A stretch of 64,000 nt of DNA from Flavobacteriales bacterium (GTDB lineage Bacteria > Bacteroidota > Bacteroidia > Flavobacteriales_F > PHOS-HE28): assembly GCA_016721825.1 (NCBI GenBank), contig JADKHI010000001.1, forward strand, positions 992,001-1,056,000, written 5' to 3'. The position numbers were made by a program, and so were the translations under genes. The notes under the pieces are model-generated. The model was given only the letters and a program-made list of their open reading frames with translations. It was not told the DNA's origin and searched no databases. Of this stretch, positions 17,467 to 27,193 are shown in pieces; positions within the stretch are counted from its first letter, which is position 1; the number at the start of each line of letters is the position of its first letter.

Positions 17467-18972
17467 GTGCGTCCCGAGCCTGCATCCGTTCCGCCCCCGA
17501 GCAACCGCCTGATCGACCGCCTTGGCCGGTGGTTCACGCGCGGCCTGGCCTGGCTGGGGCGTAAGGTGATGAACAGCAGGCTGAAGGAGATCACCCTGCT
17601 GACCCTGCCCTATCAGGTGGCCGCCGTGCTCACCGCGCTCATCGCCGTGGGCTATGCCCTGCTCTTCGAGCAAGTCGAAAAGCTCAATGAACGGATCCTG
17701 GACGTCCATCCCGATTGGATCTTCCTGACGGCCCCAGTGAGCTTCCTCCTTAGCTGGTGGCTGGTGGCACGCTACGCTCCATTGGCCGGGGGAAGCGGCA
17801 TTCCGCAGTTGATGGCCGCCATCGACGTGAGCAACGATCGTGAGAACGACCGCAGCTGGCGCTTCCTCAACGTGCGCATCATCGTGGTGAAGATCCTCAG
17901 CAGCCTGGGCATGGTGCTGGGCGGTGGCGCCGTGGGGCGTGAAGGGCCGACCCTGCAGATCGCCGGTAGCGTGTACCGGGTGGTACACAAGCTGCTGCCC
18001 TCCTTCTGGCCGCGCATCAGCCGCCGCGTGATGATGATCACCGGTGGAGCAGCGGGCCTGAGCGCGGCGTTCAACACACCCTTGGGCGGGATCGTGTTCG
18101 CCGTGGAAGAGCTCACCAAGACACACCTCGCCAACTTCCGCACGGCGGTCTTCACCAGCGTGATCATCGCCGGCATGACCGCTCAGCAGCTCATGGGCAG
18201 CTACCTCGGCGCCGGGGAGGAACTGCTGTACCCGAAACTCTCGGCCGTGGGTGGTTCCTTCATGTACAAGGTGCTGGCCATCGGCATCGTGGCCGGCGTT
18301 TCAGGCGCGTTGTTCTGCAAGGTGGTGCTGCTCTTCGACAAGCTGCGGCGCGGCCTGCGGTCCATGCCCGCACAGGCCATGTGGGCCCTTGGATGCGCTT
18401 TCCTCTTCGCCGTCCTCTTCCACTTCCTGGGCGACCATGTGCTGGGCAGCGGCAAGCTGGTGCTGCGCCAATACCTCTTCGAGCGCAATGTGGATCCCAC
18501 TTGGAAGGACATCGTGGCCCGCATCCTGGGTCCGCTGGTCTCGTTCAGTGCAGGCGGAGCGGGTGGCATCTTCGCTCCTTCCCTCAGCAGCGGCGCCGTG
18601 ATCGGCGGTTGGATCGCCCAGCTCTTCGACCCCAGCGACGGTGAGTTCCGGGTGCTGGTGCTCTGCGGCATGGTGGCCTTCCTGACCGGTGTGTCGCGCT
18701 CGCCCTTCACCTCCGCCATCCTGGTGCTGGAGATGACGGACCGCCACAGCGTGATCTTCCAGTTGATGTACGCCGCCATGGTGGCCTACATGGTGAGCTA
18801 CAGCATTGACCGCAAGAGCTACTACGAACGCATGAAGCTGCGGCTGCTCGCCGCCATGCCCTCCATCGACAGGCGTACCGAAGGGCGCCGGGGAACCAAG
18901 CCCAGCGAGCCCGAGCAGCCTTCCGAGGACGACCCTTCATCTTCACCCAACGCGGGGATCGGTCTGGGTTAA
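17467..18972 (+). CDS. ClC-family chloride channel/antiporter
   Basis: 501-aa ClC protein. All three anion-pathway signatures are visible: GSGIPQ (about residue 113), GREGP (about 158, whose Glu is the gating glutamate) and GGIFAPS (about 367). The inner proton glutamate equivalent (AVEELTK) is also present, favouring a Cl-/H+ antiporter over a channel. The C-terminus is hydrophilic and there are no CBS domains. The start is a GTG at 17467, five nt after a CATCTTTG box; the next in-frame Met (residue 35) would remove part of the N-terminal helix. Confidence 0.93.
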   Translation: MRPEPASVPPPSNRLIDRLGRWFTRGLAWLGRKVMNSRLKEITLLTLPYQVAAVLTALIAVGYALLFEQVEKLNERILDVHPDWIFLTAPVSFLLSWWLVARYAPLAGGSGIPQLMAAIDVSNDRENDRSWRFLNVRIIVVKILSSLGMVLGGGAVGREGPTLQIAGSVYRVVHKLLPSFWPRISRRVMMITGGAAGLSAAFNTPLGGIVFAVEELTKTHLANFRTAVFTSVIIAGMTAQQLMGSYLGAGEELLYPKLSAVGGSFMYKVLAIGIVAGVSGALFCKVVLLFDKLRRGLRSMPAQAMWALGCAFLFAVLFHFLGDHVLGSGKLVLRQYLFERNVDPTWKDIVARILGPLVSFSAGGAGGIFAPSLSSGAVIGGWIAQLFDPSDGEFRVLVLCGMVAFLTGVSRSPFTSAILVLEMTDRHSVIFQLMYAAMVAYMVSYSIDRKSYYERMKLRLLAAMPSIDRRTEGRRGTKPSEPEQPSEDDPSSSPNAGIGLG

Positions 18973-18977
18973 CTTTG
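18970..18977 (+). promoter_or_regulatory. -7 box for thyA-folA
   Basis: TAACTTTG, a perfect TAnnTTTG match, overlaps the stop codon of the ClC gene and lies 41 nt before the thyA ATG. Confidence 0.65.
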
Positions 18978-19018
18978 CATCGTCCGCCGACGCCTTGGCG
19001 AAGGGGGACAACGAACTC

Positions 19019-19813
19019 ATGAAGGCATATCACGACCTGCTGCGCCGCATCCTCGAGGAGGGGGTGCAGAAGCACGATCGCACGGGCACCGGCACCATCA
19101 GCTGCTTCGGTCACCAGATGCGCTTCGACCTGAGCGAGGGCTTTCCCTTGGTGACCACCAAGAAGCTGCACGTGAAGAGCATCATCCACGAGCTGCTCTG
19201 GTTCCTCAGTGGCGACACCAACATCCGCTACTTGAAGGAGAACGGTGTGCGCATCTGGGACGAGTGGGCCGATCCCGAAGGGAACTTGGGGCCTGTGTAT
19301 GGCTACCAGTGGCGCAGCTGGCACACGCCCGATGGCCGCGTGATCGACCAGATCAGCAACGTGGTGGAGCAGATCAAGCGAAACCCCGACAGCCGCCGCC
19401 TGATCGTGACCGCTTGGAACCCCGCCGACGTGGACCGCATGGCGCTTCCGCCCTGCCACACCATGTTCCAGTTCTACGTGGCCGACGGCAAGCTCAGCTG
19501 CCAGCTCTACCAACGCAGCGCTGACACCTTCCTAGGCGTGCCCTTCAACATTGGCAGCTACGCGTTGCTGACGCTGATGATCGCGCAGGTCTGCGACCTT
19601 CAGCCCGGCGAGTTCGTGCACACCTTCGGCGATGTGCACCTGTACAACGACCACCTGGAGCAGGCCCGCCTTCAGCTCACCCGCGAGCCACGGCCCCTGC
19701 CCACCCTTCGCATCGACCCCAGCGTAAAGGACATCTTCGCCTTCCGCTTCGAGCATTTCACGCTCGAGAACTACGATCCCCATCCACACATCAAAGCCAG
19801 CGTCAGCGTATGA
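19019..19813 (+). CDS. thyA: Thymidylate synthase
   Basis: 264 aa, exactly the length of E. coli ThyA; methylates dUMP to dTMP using methylene-THF. The catalytic Cys falls at residue 146 in LPPCHTMFQFYV, as in E. coli. Other family motifs: RTGTGTISCFGHQMRF, FNIGSYALLT and FGDVHLYNDHLEQ. The ATG at 19019 is preferred over an upstream in-frame TTG because it restores the canonical N-terminus MKAYHDLLRRIL. It overlaps folA by 4 nt, the standard coupling with the enzyme that regenerates THF. Confidence 0.98.
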   Translation: MKAYHDLLRRILEEGVQKHDRTGTGTISCFGHQMRFDLSEGFPLVTTKKLHVKSIIHELLWFLSGDTNIRYLKENGVRIWDEWADPEGNLGPVYGYQWRSWHTPDGRVIDQISNVVEQIKRNPDSRRLIVTAWNPADVDRMALPPCHTMFQFYVADGKLSCQLYQRSADTFLGVPFNIGSYALLTLMIAQVCDLQPGEFVHTFGDVHLYNDHLEQARLQLTREPRPLPTLRIDPSVKDIFAFRFEHFTLENYDPHPHIKASVSV

Positions 19814-20316
19814 TCATCAGTGCCATCGCAGCGGTAGCCGACAACGGCACCATCGGCAAGGACGGCGGTCTTCCCTGGCACCTGCCGGACGACATGAAGT
19901 TCTTCCAGCGCACAACCGTGAATCATTATGTGATCACGGGTCGCAAGAACTACGAGAGCATCCCTGAGCGTTTCCGACCGCTCCCCAACCGCACCAACAT
20001 TGTGGTGACCCGTGCCGAAGGCTACAAGGCCCCGGGCGCGCTGGTCTGCCGCTCCATCGAGGAAGCCTTGGACATGGCCCGCAATGCCGGCGAGACCGAG
20101 TGCTTCATCATCGGTGGGGGTCAGGTGTATGAAGAGGCTTTTGAGAAGAAGCTCATCCACCGCATCTACCTCACCAGCGTGCATGCCGAGATCGTGGGCG
20201 ACGTGAAATTCCCCTCCATTGGCAAGGGCTGGAAGGAAGTGTGGACCGAGCATCACAAGGCCGACGCGAAGCACGAGTTCCCCTTCACCTTCAAGGTGCT
20301 TCAGCATCTGAACTGA
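19810..20316 (+). CDS. folA: Dihydrofolate reductase
   Basis: 168-aa DHFR that reduces the dihydrofolate made by ThyA. Key elements: IISAIAAVADNGTIGKDGGL, PWHLPDDMKFF (acidic catalytic Asp in the LP-DD segment), ITGRKNYESIP and the FIIGGGQVYEEA NADPH-binding loop. It starts inside the thyA stop (ATGA). Confidence 0.97.
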   Translation: MIISAIAAVADNGTIGKDGGLPWHLPDDMKFFQRTTVNHYVITGRKNYESIPERFRPLPNRTNIVVTRAEGYKAPGALVCRSIEEALDMARNAGETECFIIGGGQVYEEAFEKKLIHRIYLTSVHAEIVGDVKFPSIGKGWKEVWTEHHKADAKHEFPFTFKVLQHLN

Positions 20317-20400
20317 GCATCCTGTAGGTCCTGAAGCTTGTCCAACTAAACCTTGGGCATGGTGCTTGCGTCCTAAGGCCACCAACCAACGGAACGCCCC

Positions 20401-21207
20401 ATGCACAAGCACCTCTTTCTGGCCGCAGCCTTCGCCCTGCTCGCCCTTGTTTCCTGCCGCAAGGAGGACAAGACCGACCCGACCGATTTCGACTACACCA
20501 GCGCTTCGGACAACGCCCGCGCCGAGGATGCCTTCACGGACATGCTGCGTTCAGTGGACGACGCTGCCGAAGCGAACGGCCTGCGTGATGCTAACGATGC
20601 CTGTGACCCGATCGTCACCTTCGATACGGTGGCCGTACCGCATACCATGACCATTGACTTCGGGTCGGTGAACTGTACCGCTGCCAACGGTCGCACGCGT
20701 CGGGGCGTCATCAACGTCACCTTCACCGGGCGCTACCGCGATGCCGGCACCGTCATCACCATCACTCCGCAGAACTACTATGTGAACGACAACCGTGTGG
20801 AGGGCACCAAGACCGTGACCAACATGGGACTGGATAATGATGGGCATCCGTACTTCAGCGTGAACGTGAACGGCACCTTGACGGCCGGCGACGGTAGCTG
20901 GACCGCCACGCACCAGGCCCAACGGACGCGCACCTGGACCGAAGGCAGCGGCACCGCGAACCTGCTGGACGACGTCTACCTGATCACCGGCAGCGGCACC
21001 GGCGTGAACCGCAATGGCGTGGCCTACACCACCACCATCACCCAAGCTTTACGCGTGGCCCTCGGCTGCCCGTGGATCACAGCAGGCACCGTGGAGATCA
21101 CGCCACAGGACAGGCCCACCCGCACCATCAACTATGGCAGCGGCTCCTGTGATGGCACCTTCAGCGTTACGGTGAACGGCTCCACCTTCACCGTCACCAT
21201 CGGCTGA
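20401..21207 (+). CDS. Lipoprotein, hypothetical
   Basis: 268 aa. An Sec/Lol lipoprotein signal (LLALVSC, Cys20) is followed by Arg-Lys-Glu-Asp. The mature part is a predicted beta-rich domain of unknown family (DAFTDMLRSVDDAAEA near the start, then Thr/Asn/Gly-rich strands such as RGVINVTFTGRYRDAGTVIT). Similar lipoproteins of unknown role are frequent in Bacteroidota. A terminator follows. Confidence 0.75.
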   Translation: MHKHLFLAAAFALLALVSCRKEDKTDPTDFDYTSASDNARAEDAFTDMLRSVDDAAEANGLRDANDACDPIVTFDTVAVPHTMTIDFGSVNCTAANGRTRRGVINVTFTGRYRDAGTVITITPQNYYVNDNRVEGTKTVTNMGLDNDGHPYFSVNVNGTLTAGDGSWTATHQAQRTRTWTEGSGTANLLDDVYLITGSGTGVNRNGVAYTTTITQALRVALGCPWITAGTVEITPQDRPTRTINYGSGSCDGTFSVTVNGSTFTVTIG

Positions 21208-21227
21208 CCCAGGCGGTCATCTTTTCG

Positions 21228-21265
21228 GGAACAGCCCCGTCCCCTTCGGGTGGCGGGGTTGTTCC
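21228..21265 (+). terminator. Hairpin terminator after the lipoprotein gene
   Basis: GGAACAGCCCCG pairs with CGGGGTTGTTCC (one G-T pair), with a TTCG-containing loop. Confidence 0.75.
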
Positions 21266-21370
21266 GTTGCTCATGGACTTCCGACCGTTCCATCACAGCC
21301 CGGGCCGTTCATCACGCAGCGGCAATAAGGCCTTGTGACCAGCGGTTACTTCGTGTCACCCGACGGCACG

Positions 21371-22510
21371 ATGCATGATGGCGGGCACCCGATGAGTTAT
21401 TTCCAGCGCACCCCCATCCCCTACCGGATCATCCTGATCGTGGCGGTGGTGATGGCCACGCTGTTCCTGGTGCAGGCCTACATGCACCATTATGTGTATG
21501 CGGAGCTGAAGGGCATGGGCGAGTTCAAGTGGTTGCGTGAAACGCCACCGCCCTACCTCAACTTCCTGTTCTGGGCCCTGCTCACTCCGCTCGTGTTCTC
21601 CGTTCTGCTCAAGTGGCCCTTCAGCAGTCGGCCCCTGTGGAAGGTGATCCTGTTGCACGTGGGGCTTGGCCTGTCCATCGGTGCCTTGCACGAGATCGTT
21701 ACCAGCGCACTCTACTACACGATCCTTTGGACACAGAACGACTTCGAGTTCAGCGCGGAATACATCAACTGGTCCATCCAGGCCTTGCCGCCCGCGATCC
21801 TATCGCGCTTCATGGAATACTGGATCCTGGTGGTGGTGTTGGTGGCCGTGGACAACGCACGGGCCATGCGGGAGAAACAGACCCAGCTGCTGAAACTGAA
21901 GAACGAATTGCAGATCAGCCAGCTGAACGCGCTGAAGAAGCAGCTCCAACCCCACTTCCTGTTCAACACGCTGAATACCGTAAGCGCCCTGATGGACGAG
22001 GACATCAACGGAGCACGGAAGGTGCTTAGCCGCCTCGGAGGCCTGTTGCGTGTGACGCTCGACAGTACCCAGCGCGACAAGGTGCGCTTGGACCGAGAGA
22101 TCGACTACATCGGCAACTACCTCGGCATCGAGAGCGTCCGTTACCAGGACCGCCTGAAAGTGACCTACGAGATCCCCGGGAACTTGAGCGGAGCTCTTGT
22201 GCCCAGCATGGTGTTGCAGCCCTTGGTTGAGAACTCCATCAAACACGGCCCCGACGCCACCAACGAGGCGGTGCTGATCACCGTACAAGCGCGGGAACGG
22301 GATGAACGGTTGGAGTTGCAGGTCTCAGACAACGGAAAGGGCTGTTCCGATGTCTCTAGCGCAATGAACAACGGTGGCATCGGCCTGCGCAACGTTCGCG
22401 ATCGCCTGCAATTGCTGTATGGCGACGATGCCCGCTTCGAACTTTCCTCCCCCCATGGTCGGGGGTTCATCGTGACGCTCTCCTTCCCGCTTGAATACGA
22501 CCGGACATGA
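21371..22510 (+). CDS. LytS/YehU-type sensor histidine kinase
   Basis: About 379 aa. Four hydrophobic segments fill the first ~165 residues, a coiled linker (MREKQTQLLKLKNELQISQL) follows, and then the His_kinase domain with the phospho-acceptor in LKKQLQPHFLFNTLNTV and a GHKL ATPase (LQPLVENSIKHG, VSDNGKGC, GGIGLRNVRDRL). Starts at 21335 (GTG), 21371 (ATG) and 21392 (ATG, MSYFQRT) are all possible. It overlaps the response regulator gene by 4 nt. The sensed signal is unknown. Confidence 0.9.
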   Translation: MHDGGHPMSYFQRTPIPYRIILIVAVVMATLFLVQAYMHHYVYAELKGMGEFKWLRETPPPYLNFLFWALLTPLVFSVLLKWPFSSRPLWKVILLHVGLGLSIGALHEIVTSALYYTILWTQNDFEFSAEYINWSIQALPPAILSRFMEYWILVVVLVAVDNARAMREKQTQLLKLKNELQISQLNALKKQLQPHFLFNTLNTVSALMDEDINGARKVLSRLGGLLRVTLDSTQRDKVRLDREIDYIGNYLGIESVRYQDRLKVTYEIPGNLSGALVPSMVLQPLVENSIKHGPDATNEAVLITVQARERDERLELQVSDNGKGCSDVSSAMNNGGIGLRNVRDRLQLLYGDDARFELSSPHGRGFIVTLSFPLEYDRT

Positions 22511-23295
22511 AACACATCCGCACCCTTATCGCCGACGACGAACCGGCGGCCCGCGCGCGGCTTGCGCGCTTGTTGGCACAGGACCCCGAGATCGAGCTCG
22601 TGGCCGAATGCCGCAACGGACAAGAGGCCGTGGAGGCCGTGGGCAAGCATCGCCCTGACCTCCTCTTCCTCGACGTCCAAATGCCTCAGGTGAACGGCTT
22701 CGACGTGCTGCACCAGCTGTCGCAGAACGGCAGCCGTGAGCGTATGCCCTTCGTCGTGTTCGTGACCGCCCACGACCAGTACGCGTTGAAGGCATTCGAC
22801 GTGAACGCCGTGGACTTTCTGCTAAAGCCTTACGACGACGAACGCTTCCACGCCAGCTTGGAGAAGGCCCGCAAGTGGATCGAGCTTCGGATGAACAGCA
22901 AGCTCACCGGCCGCCTGATGGACCTGATGCGCGAGCACATGCACTCCAGCAGCGAATACACCGAGGTGTTCGTGATCCGAGACAAGGGCCGCGAGCACAA
23001 GGTGCCGGTGGACGAGATCGTCTTCCTGCGTGCCGAGGGCAACTACCTCCACCTGCAGCTCAAGGAGAAGCACCACCTGCATCGCATGACCATGAACGCC
23101 GTGGAGACCGAACTGGATCCCGTGCGCTTCCTGCGCATCCATCGCAGCTTCATCGTGAACAAGGCCCATGTGCGCAGCTCGCGCTACAGCGGCAACAACG
23201 AGTTCATCTTCACGATGGCGAACAATGAACGCATCATCAGCGGTCGCAGCTACAAGGAGTCCATCGCCAGGGCTTTGCAGGAGCAGTCCGTGTAA
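22507..23295 (+). CDS. LytTR-family response regulator
   Basis: 262 aa. The receiver domain (1-125) has the acidic pair at LIADDEP, phospho-Asp56 in LLFLDVQMP, a conserved Thr in VFVTAHDQYALKAFD and Lys in FLLKPYDDE. The DNA-binding LytTR domain starts near residue 155 (VPVDEIVFLRAEGNYLHLQL) and ends with FLRIHRSFIVN. It is coupled to the upstream kinase by an ATGA overlap, making a standard LytS/LytR pair. Targets are not apparent. Confidence 0.95.
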   Translation: MKHIRTLIADDEPAARARLARLLAQDPEIELVAECRNGQEAVEAVGKHRPDLLFLDVQMPQVNGFDVLHQLSQNGSRERMPFVVFVTAHDQYALKAFDVNAVDFLLKPYDDERFHASLEKARKWIELRMNSKLTGRLMDLMREHMHSSSEYTEVFVIRDKGREHKVPVDEIVFLRAEGNYLHLQLKEKHHLHRMTMNAVETELDPVRFLRIHRSFIVNKAHVRSSRYSGNNEFIFTMANNERIISGRSYKESIARALQEQSV

Positions 23296-23410
23296 TTGCA
23301 TTCTTGAGCTGTTCGCCGGCCGCCTCTCATCACGTTCCGCACGGCCCATCCTGCCAAATGCGCCTGCCACATGTGAGTGGCTCTAGCTTCAAGGTCAAAC
23401 CCTTGTTGCC

Positions 23411-24490
23411 ATGCGAACCCTTCTTATAACCCTTGGCGCGTGCGGTGCGCTGCTCGCCACGCCCTACCGTGTTCCCGCTCAATGGACCTTTCTCGATCTA
23501 CCTGTTGAAAGCCAGGCGGCCAGCACCAGCCAGCACATCGGCACCACCGACATCACCATCACATACAGCCGCCCGGCCGTGAAGGGGCGTGCCATCTGGG
23601 GTGAGGTCGTGCCTTATGATCAGGTATGGCGCGCTGGTGCGAACGAGAACACCGTGATCACCCTCAGCAGCGACGTGAAGGTCGAAGGACAGGCTCTGTC
23701 GGCCGGCACCTATGGGCTGCACATGATCCCAACGTCCACCACCTGGACCGTCATCTTCAGCAAGGACAGCCGCTCGTGGGGGTCTTTCTTCTACAAACCG
23801 GAGCACGACGCTCTGCGCGTGACGGTCAGCCCACGCCCTTGCCCGGCGACCGAATACCTGACCTACGACCTGACGCCTGTGAAGGCCGCCGAGGCCGAGC
23901 TCACCTTGCGATGGTCAGAATTGGCCGTACCGATCCGGATCGCGGTGGACGTGGACCAGGTGGTGCTGGCGCGCATGGATGATCAGCTCAAGGGGCTCAG
24001 TGCCTTCAACTGGGAACCGTGGTACGAGGCCGCACGCTATTGCCACGACGCGCACATCGCTCCGGACAAGGCCATGAAGTGGGTGGATGTGAGCATTGCC
24101 CGCCAGCCCAATTTCGAGAACCGCATGTTGAAGGCGGAGATGCTCACTTCACTAGGCAAGCAGGCGGAAGCCGAAGCCCTGCGGAAGACCATGGTCGACG
24201 AGGCCACCAACGGGCAGCTCAACACCTACGCCTACCAGTTGCTCCAGAAAGGCGAGAAGGCCGAAGCGGTGCGCATGTTCGAGCTGAACGCCAAGCGCCA
24301 CCCCCAGGACCCGAACGTGCACGACAGCCTGGGTGAAGGCTACATGACCGCCGGTGATAAGGAAGCCGCTATCAAGTCCTTCAAGAAAAGCCTATCAATG
24401 AACCCGCCGGATGGCGTGAAAGCGAACTCCATCAAGTGCCTCAAGCAGCTCGGTGTGGATACCAGCTCGTACGAGACCGTGAAGAAGTAG
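23411..24490 (+). CDS. DUF2911 domain protein with C-terminal TPR-like repeats
   Basis: 359 aa. A signal peptide is followed by DUF2911 (about residues 30-180: TTDITITYSRPAVKGRAIWG, VPYDQVWRAGANENTVITLS, AGTYGLHMIP). The C-terminal half is helical with TPR-like repeats (AYQLLQKGEKAEAVRMFELN; VHDSLGEGYMTAGDKEAAIK). DUF2911 is common and uncharacterised in Bacteroidota. A paralog lies at 31244-32080. A TAGCTTCA box precedes the start by about 16 nt. Confidence 0.85.
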   Translation: MRTLLITLGACGALLATPYRVPAQWTFLDLPVESQAASTSQHIGTTDITITYSRPAVKGRAIWGEVVPYDQVWRAGANENTVITLSSDVKVEGQALSAGTYGLHMIPTSTTWTVIFSKDSRSWGSFFYKPEHDALRVTVSPRPCPATEYLTYDLTPVKAAEAELTLRWSELAVPIRIAVDVDQVVLARMDDQLKGLSAFNWEPWYEAARYCHDAHIAPDKAMKWVDVSIARQPNFENRMLKAEMLTSLGKQAEAEALRKTMVDEATNGQLNTYAYQLLQKGEKAEAVRMFELNAKRHPQDPNVHDSLGEGYMTAGDKEAAIKSFKKSLSMNPPDGVKANSIKCLKQLGVDTSSYETVKK

Positions 24491-24551
24491 ATCGAAGCCT
24501 CAGTCCACGAGCTTCAAGCCCAAGCTTCCTCCTTGACGGAACCAAGCTTGG

Positions 24552-24580
24552 GGCTTGTGGCTTGAGGCTCGCAGCCTGCA
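24552..24580 (+). repeat. Short match to the GCCCGTGGCT repeat family
   Basis: GCTTGTGGCTTGAGGCTCGC here resembles the CCCGTGGCTCAAGGCTCGC segment of the repeat unit at 32387. It follows an AAGCTTGGGGCTTG/CAAGCCCAAGCTT inverted repeat in the gap before the PIG-L gene. Confidence 0.4.
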
Positions 24581-24582
24581 TC

Positions 24583-24590
24583 TACCTTCG
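24583..24590 (+). promoter_or_regulatory. -7 box for the PIG-L gene
   Basis: TACCTTCG ends only 4 nt before the ATG at 24595, suggesting a leaderless or nearly leaderless transcript. Confidence 0.5.
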
Positions 24591-24594
24591 CTCC

Positions 24595-27102
24595 ATGCAC
24601 TTCGCTCTTCGTCGCGCACGACTTACGCTCGTCGCACTCCTCGCCCTCCACTCCACCCTCTTCACACCGCACTCCTACGCGCAACGCCCGCCCGCACAAC
24701 CCAGCGCCTCAGAGATCCTGCACAAGATGCAGAAGCTCAATGTGCTCGGCAGTGTGCTTTACATCGTCGCGCATCCGGATGATGAGAACACCCGCCTGAT
24801 CGCCTGGCTCGCCAACGGCCAGAAGGTGCGCACCGGAAACCTCAGCCTCACGCGCGGCGATGGCGGACAGAACCTCATCGGGCCCGAGCTCGGTGATGCA
24901 CTCGGCATCATCCGCACGCAGGAGTTGATGGAAGCGCGGCGCATCGATGGTGGCGAGCAGTTCTTCACTCGCGCGGTGGACTTCGGTTTCAGCAAGAACG
25001 CCGCCGAGAGCTTTGAGAAGTGGGGCAAGCAGGAAGTGCTGAGCGATGTGGTGCGCGTGATCCGTCAGTTCCGGCCCGATGTGATCATCACACGCTTTCC
25101 ACCCACTCGTGAAGCCGGACACGGCCACCACGAAGCCAGCGCGATCCTTGCCGCCGAAGCCTTCGATCTGGCCGGTGATCCGAAAGCCTTTCCCGAGCAA
25201 TTGAAGGAAGGACTGGAAGTGTGGCAGCCGCGCCGCCTCTTCTTCAACGGCAGCACCTGGTGGAAGAAGGATCTGGCCGAGTTCGCGAAGAACGACCCCG
25301 ATTGGTTCACCGTGGACGTGGGCGGCTATGACCCCTTGCTGGGCCTGAGCTATACGGAGATCGCAGGACGCAGCCGCAGCCTGCACAAGAGCCAGGGCTT
25401 CGGTGCCGCGGAAACGCGTGGGGAGATGATCGAGTACCTGCACTTCGAGAAAGGCGACAAGCCGAAGACCAAGGACATCTTCGAAGGGATCGATATGACG
25501 TGGGGCCGGGTACCTGGTGCTAACCTGGGCGTTCAAGTGGAGGCCATGGTGCACGCCTATTCGGAGAACCTACCGGAACGCTCCGCCGATGCGCTCCTTG
25601 GCGTCAACGGTCTGCTAAGCAAGCGTGACAAGACGCCTGACCCTTATTGGCTGAACATTAAACAGCACGAGGTGGAGCAGTTGCTCTTCCATGTGCATGG
25701 CATCACGATGGAAGCATTGAGCTCCACTCCGACCGTGGTGACAGGTGCATCAGCGAAAGTCGACGTCAGCGTTGTGTCGAGGCGGCCTTCCAAGGTCAGT
25801 GCAATGATCGCGAACGAGGCCGCCGTGGCGCTCGAACCGAACAAGACGGTCACCGTTCCCCTAACACTCACCGCACCCGTTGCCGCGGACGGACCGTTCT
25901 GGCTCGAACTTCCGCATAACGACCTCTACCGTTTCTCTGAGGCAAGGAACATCGGTGCGCCGACGCTGCCGGTGCATTTCCAGGTGCCCTGTACGCTTCG
26001 ATTCACCGATGGCACCACCATCGTCCGCCAGTTGCCCGTGCTGTACCGATGGGTGGACCGCGTCAAGGGTGAACAGGTGCGCGAATGCCATGTGACACCA
26101 CCTTCATCGATCTACCCGAAAAGGGGCGCGTTCATGGTCGTGCAGGACAGCCAGATCGTGGACCTCGGCATTGAGGCGTTCGCAGATCTCGTCGACTGCA
26201 AGGTCCATTGCGAAAAGCCGTATGGGTGGATCATGAACGCCATGGAACAGGGGATCCCGAACGTGCGTAAGGGCGAGAAGGTGGGGGCCGAATACCTCTT
26301 CATCAAGGACGAAGGCTGCGAGGAAGGCACATTGGAAGTGAGCGTCCGGTCAGGTAACACCACCGACCGCCGCACACAACGCAGTATCACCTACGACCAC
26401 CTCATGCCCCAGGTGTATTCCACTCCAGCGATGTTCAAGATCGTGCCCGTGGATGCCAAGGTGAACGTGAAGACCGTGGGGTACATAAAAGGCGCGGGTG
26501 ATGATGTGCCCCAGGCCATCGAACAGCTGGGCGTGAAAGTGGAGTTCGTGGATCCCGCAACGGCCACGCTCGAAAATCTGAAGAGCTACGACGCGATCGT
26601 CACCGGCATCCGCGCCTACAACACCACCAAGGCCTTGAAAGATCTGAACCCCACACTGATGGAGTATGTGGAACAAGGCGGCACGCTCGTGGTGCAATAC
26701 AACACGAAGAGCAGCGACATGGTGCTTCCGGACACACTCTTTGGCCCCTACCCGTTCAGCCTGACCCGCGACCGTGTGACCGTGGAGGAAGCGCCACCCA
26801 CTTTCCTCGCGAAGGACCATCCTCTGCTGAACACGCCCAATAAGATCACCGAGAAGGACTTCGAAGGCTGGGTGCAGGAACGCGGCCTCTACTTCTGCGG
26901 CAAGCTGGATCCGCACTACACGCCGCTTATCGCTTGGAACGATCCGGGGGAACAACCGCTCAACGGTGGCCTCATCACCTGCGACCACGGCAAGGGCAGA
27001 TACGTGTACACGGGCATCAGCTTCTTCCGGGAATTGCCTGCGGGGGTGCCGGGCGCGTATCGGCTGTTCGCTAACCTCATCAGCAAACGCACAGATCCCT
27101 AA
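24595..27102 (+). CDS. Secreted PIG-L (LmbE-like) family deacetylase, long form
   Basis: 835 aa. A signal peptide leads to a PIG-L/LmbE domain (about 40-300) with the zinc motif AHPDDEN, the TRGDGGQN loop and a distal H in GHGHHEAS. PIG-L enzymes remove acetyl groups from GlcNAc-type sugars. A long beta-rich middle (about 400-640) may bind substrate. The last ~190 residues resemble a ThuA/glutamine-amidotransferase-like alpha/beta fold (YDAIVTGIRAYNTTKALKDL; GRYVYTGISFFRELPAGVPG). The ATG at 24595 opens a proper leader; an extension to 24436 lies inside the previous gene. A symporter gene follows after 150 bp, a pairing seen in other Bacteroidota. Confidence 0.9.
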   Translation: MHFALRRARLTLVALLALHSTLFTPHSYAQRPPAQPSASEILHKMQKLNVLGSVLYIVAHPDDENTRLIAWLANGQKVRTGNLSLTRGDGGQNLIGPELGDALGIIRTQELMEARRIDGGEQFFTRAVDFGFSKNAAESFEKWGKQEVLSDVVRVIRQFRPDVIITRFPPTREAGHGHHEASAILAAEAFDLAGDPKAFPEQLKEGLEVWQPRRLFFNGSTWWKKDLAEFAKNDPDWFTVDVGGYDPLLGLSYTEIAGRSRSLHKSQGFGAAETRGEMIEYLHFEKGDKPKTKDIFEGIDMTWGRVPGANLGVQVEAMVHAYSENLPERSADALLGVNGLLSKRDKTPDPYWLNIKQHEVEQLLFHVHGITMEALSSTPTVVTGASAKVDVSVVSRRPSKVSAMIANEAAVALEPNKTVTVPLTLTAPVAADGPFWLELPHNDLYRFSEARNIGAPTLPVHFQVPCTLRFTDGTTIVRQLPVLYRWVDRVKGEQVRECHVTPPSSIYPKRGAFMVVQDSQIVDLGIEAFADLVDCKVHCEKPYGWIMNAMEQGIPNVRKGEKVGAEYLFIKDEGCEEGTLEVSVRSGNTTDRRTQRSITYDHLMPQVYSTPAMFKIVPVDAKVNVKTVGYIKGAGDDVPQAIEQLGVKVEFVDPATATLENLKSYDAIVTGIRAYNTTKALKDLNPTLMEYVEQGGTLVVQYNTKSSDMVLPDTLFGPYPFSLTRDRVTVEEAPPTFLAKDHPLLNTPNKITEKDFEGWVQERGLYFCGKLDPHYTPLIAWNDPGEQPLNGGLITCDHGKGRYVYTGISFFRELPAGVPGAYRLFANLISKRTDP

Positions 27103-27136
27103 CCCACACCGTAGATCGCACCATGGGATCAGTTCC

Positions 27137-27170
27137 GCACGGGTACCGTCGACCCCATGGGTCGACCAAC
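27137..27170 (-). repeat. Dispersed palindromic repeat, copy C
   Basis: GTCGACCC-CAT-GGGTCGAC flanked by CAAC and by a GCACGGGTAC segment that corresponds to the GCTACACGTGC side in reverse orientation. It forms an inverted pair with copy D. Confidence 0.75.
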
Positions 27171-27193
27171 AGATCTATGACCAACGGCGTGCA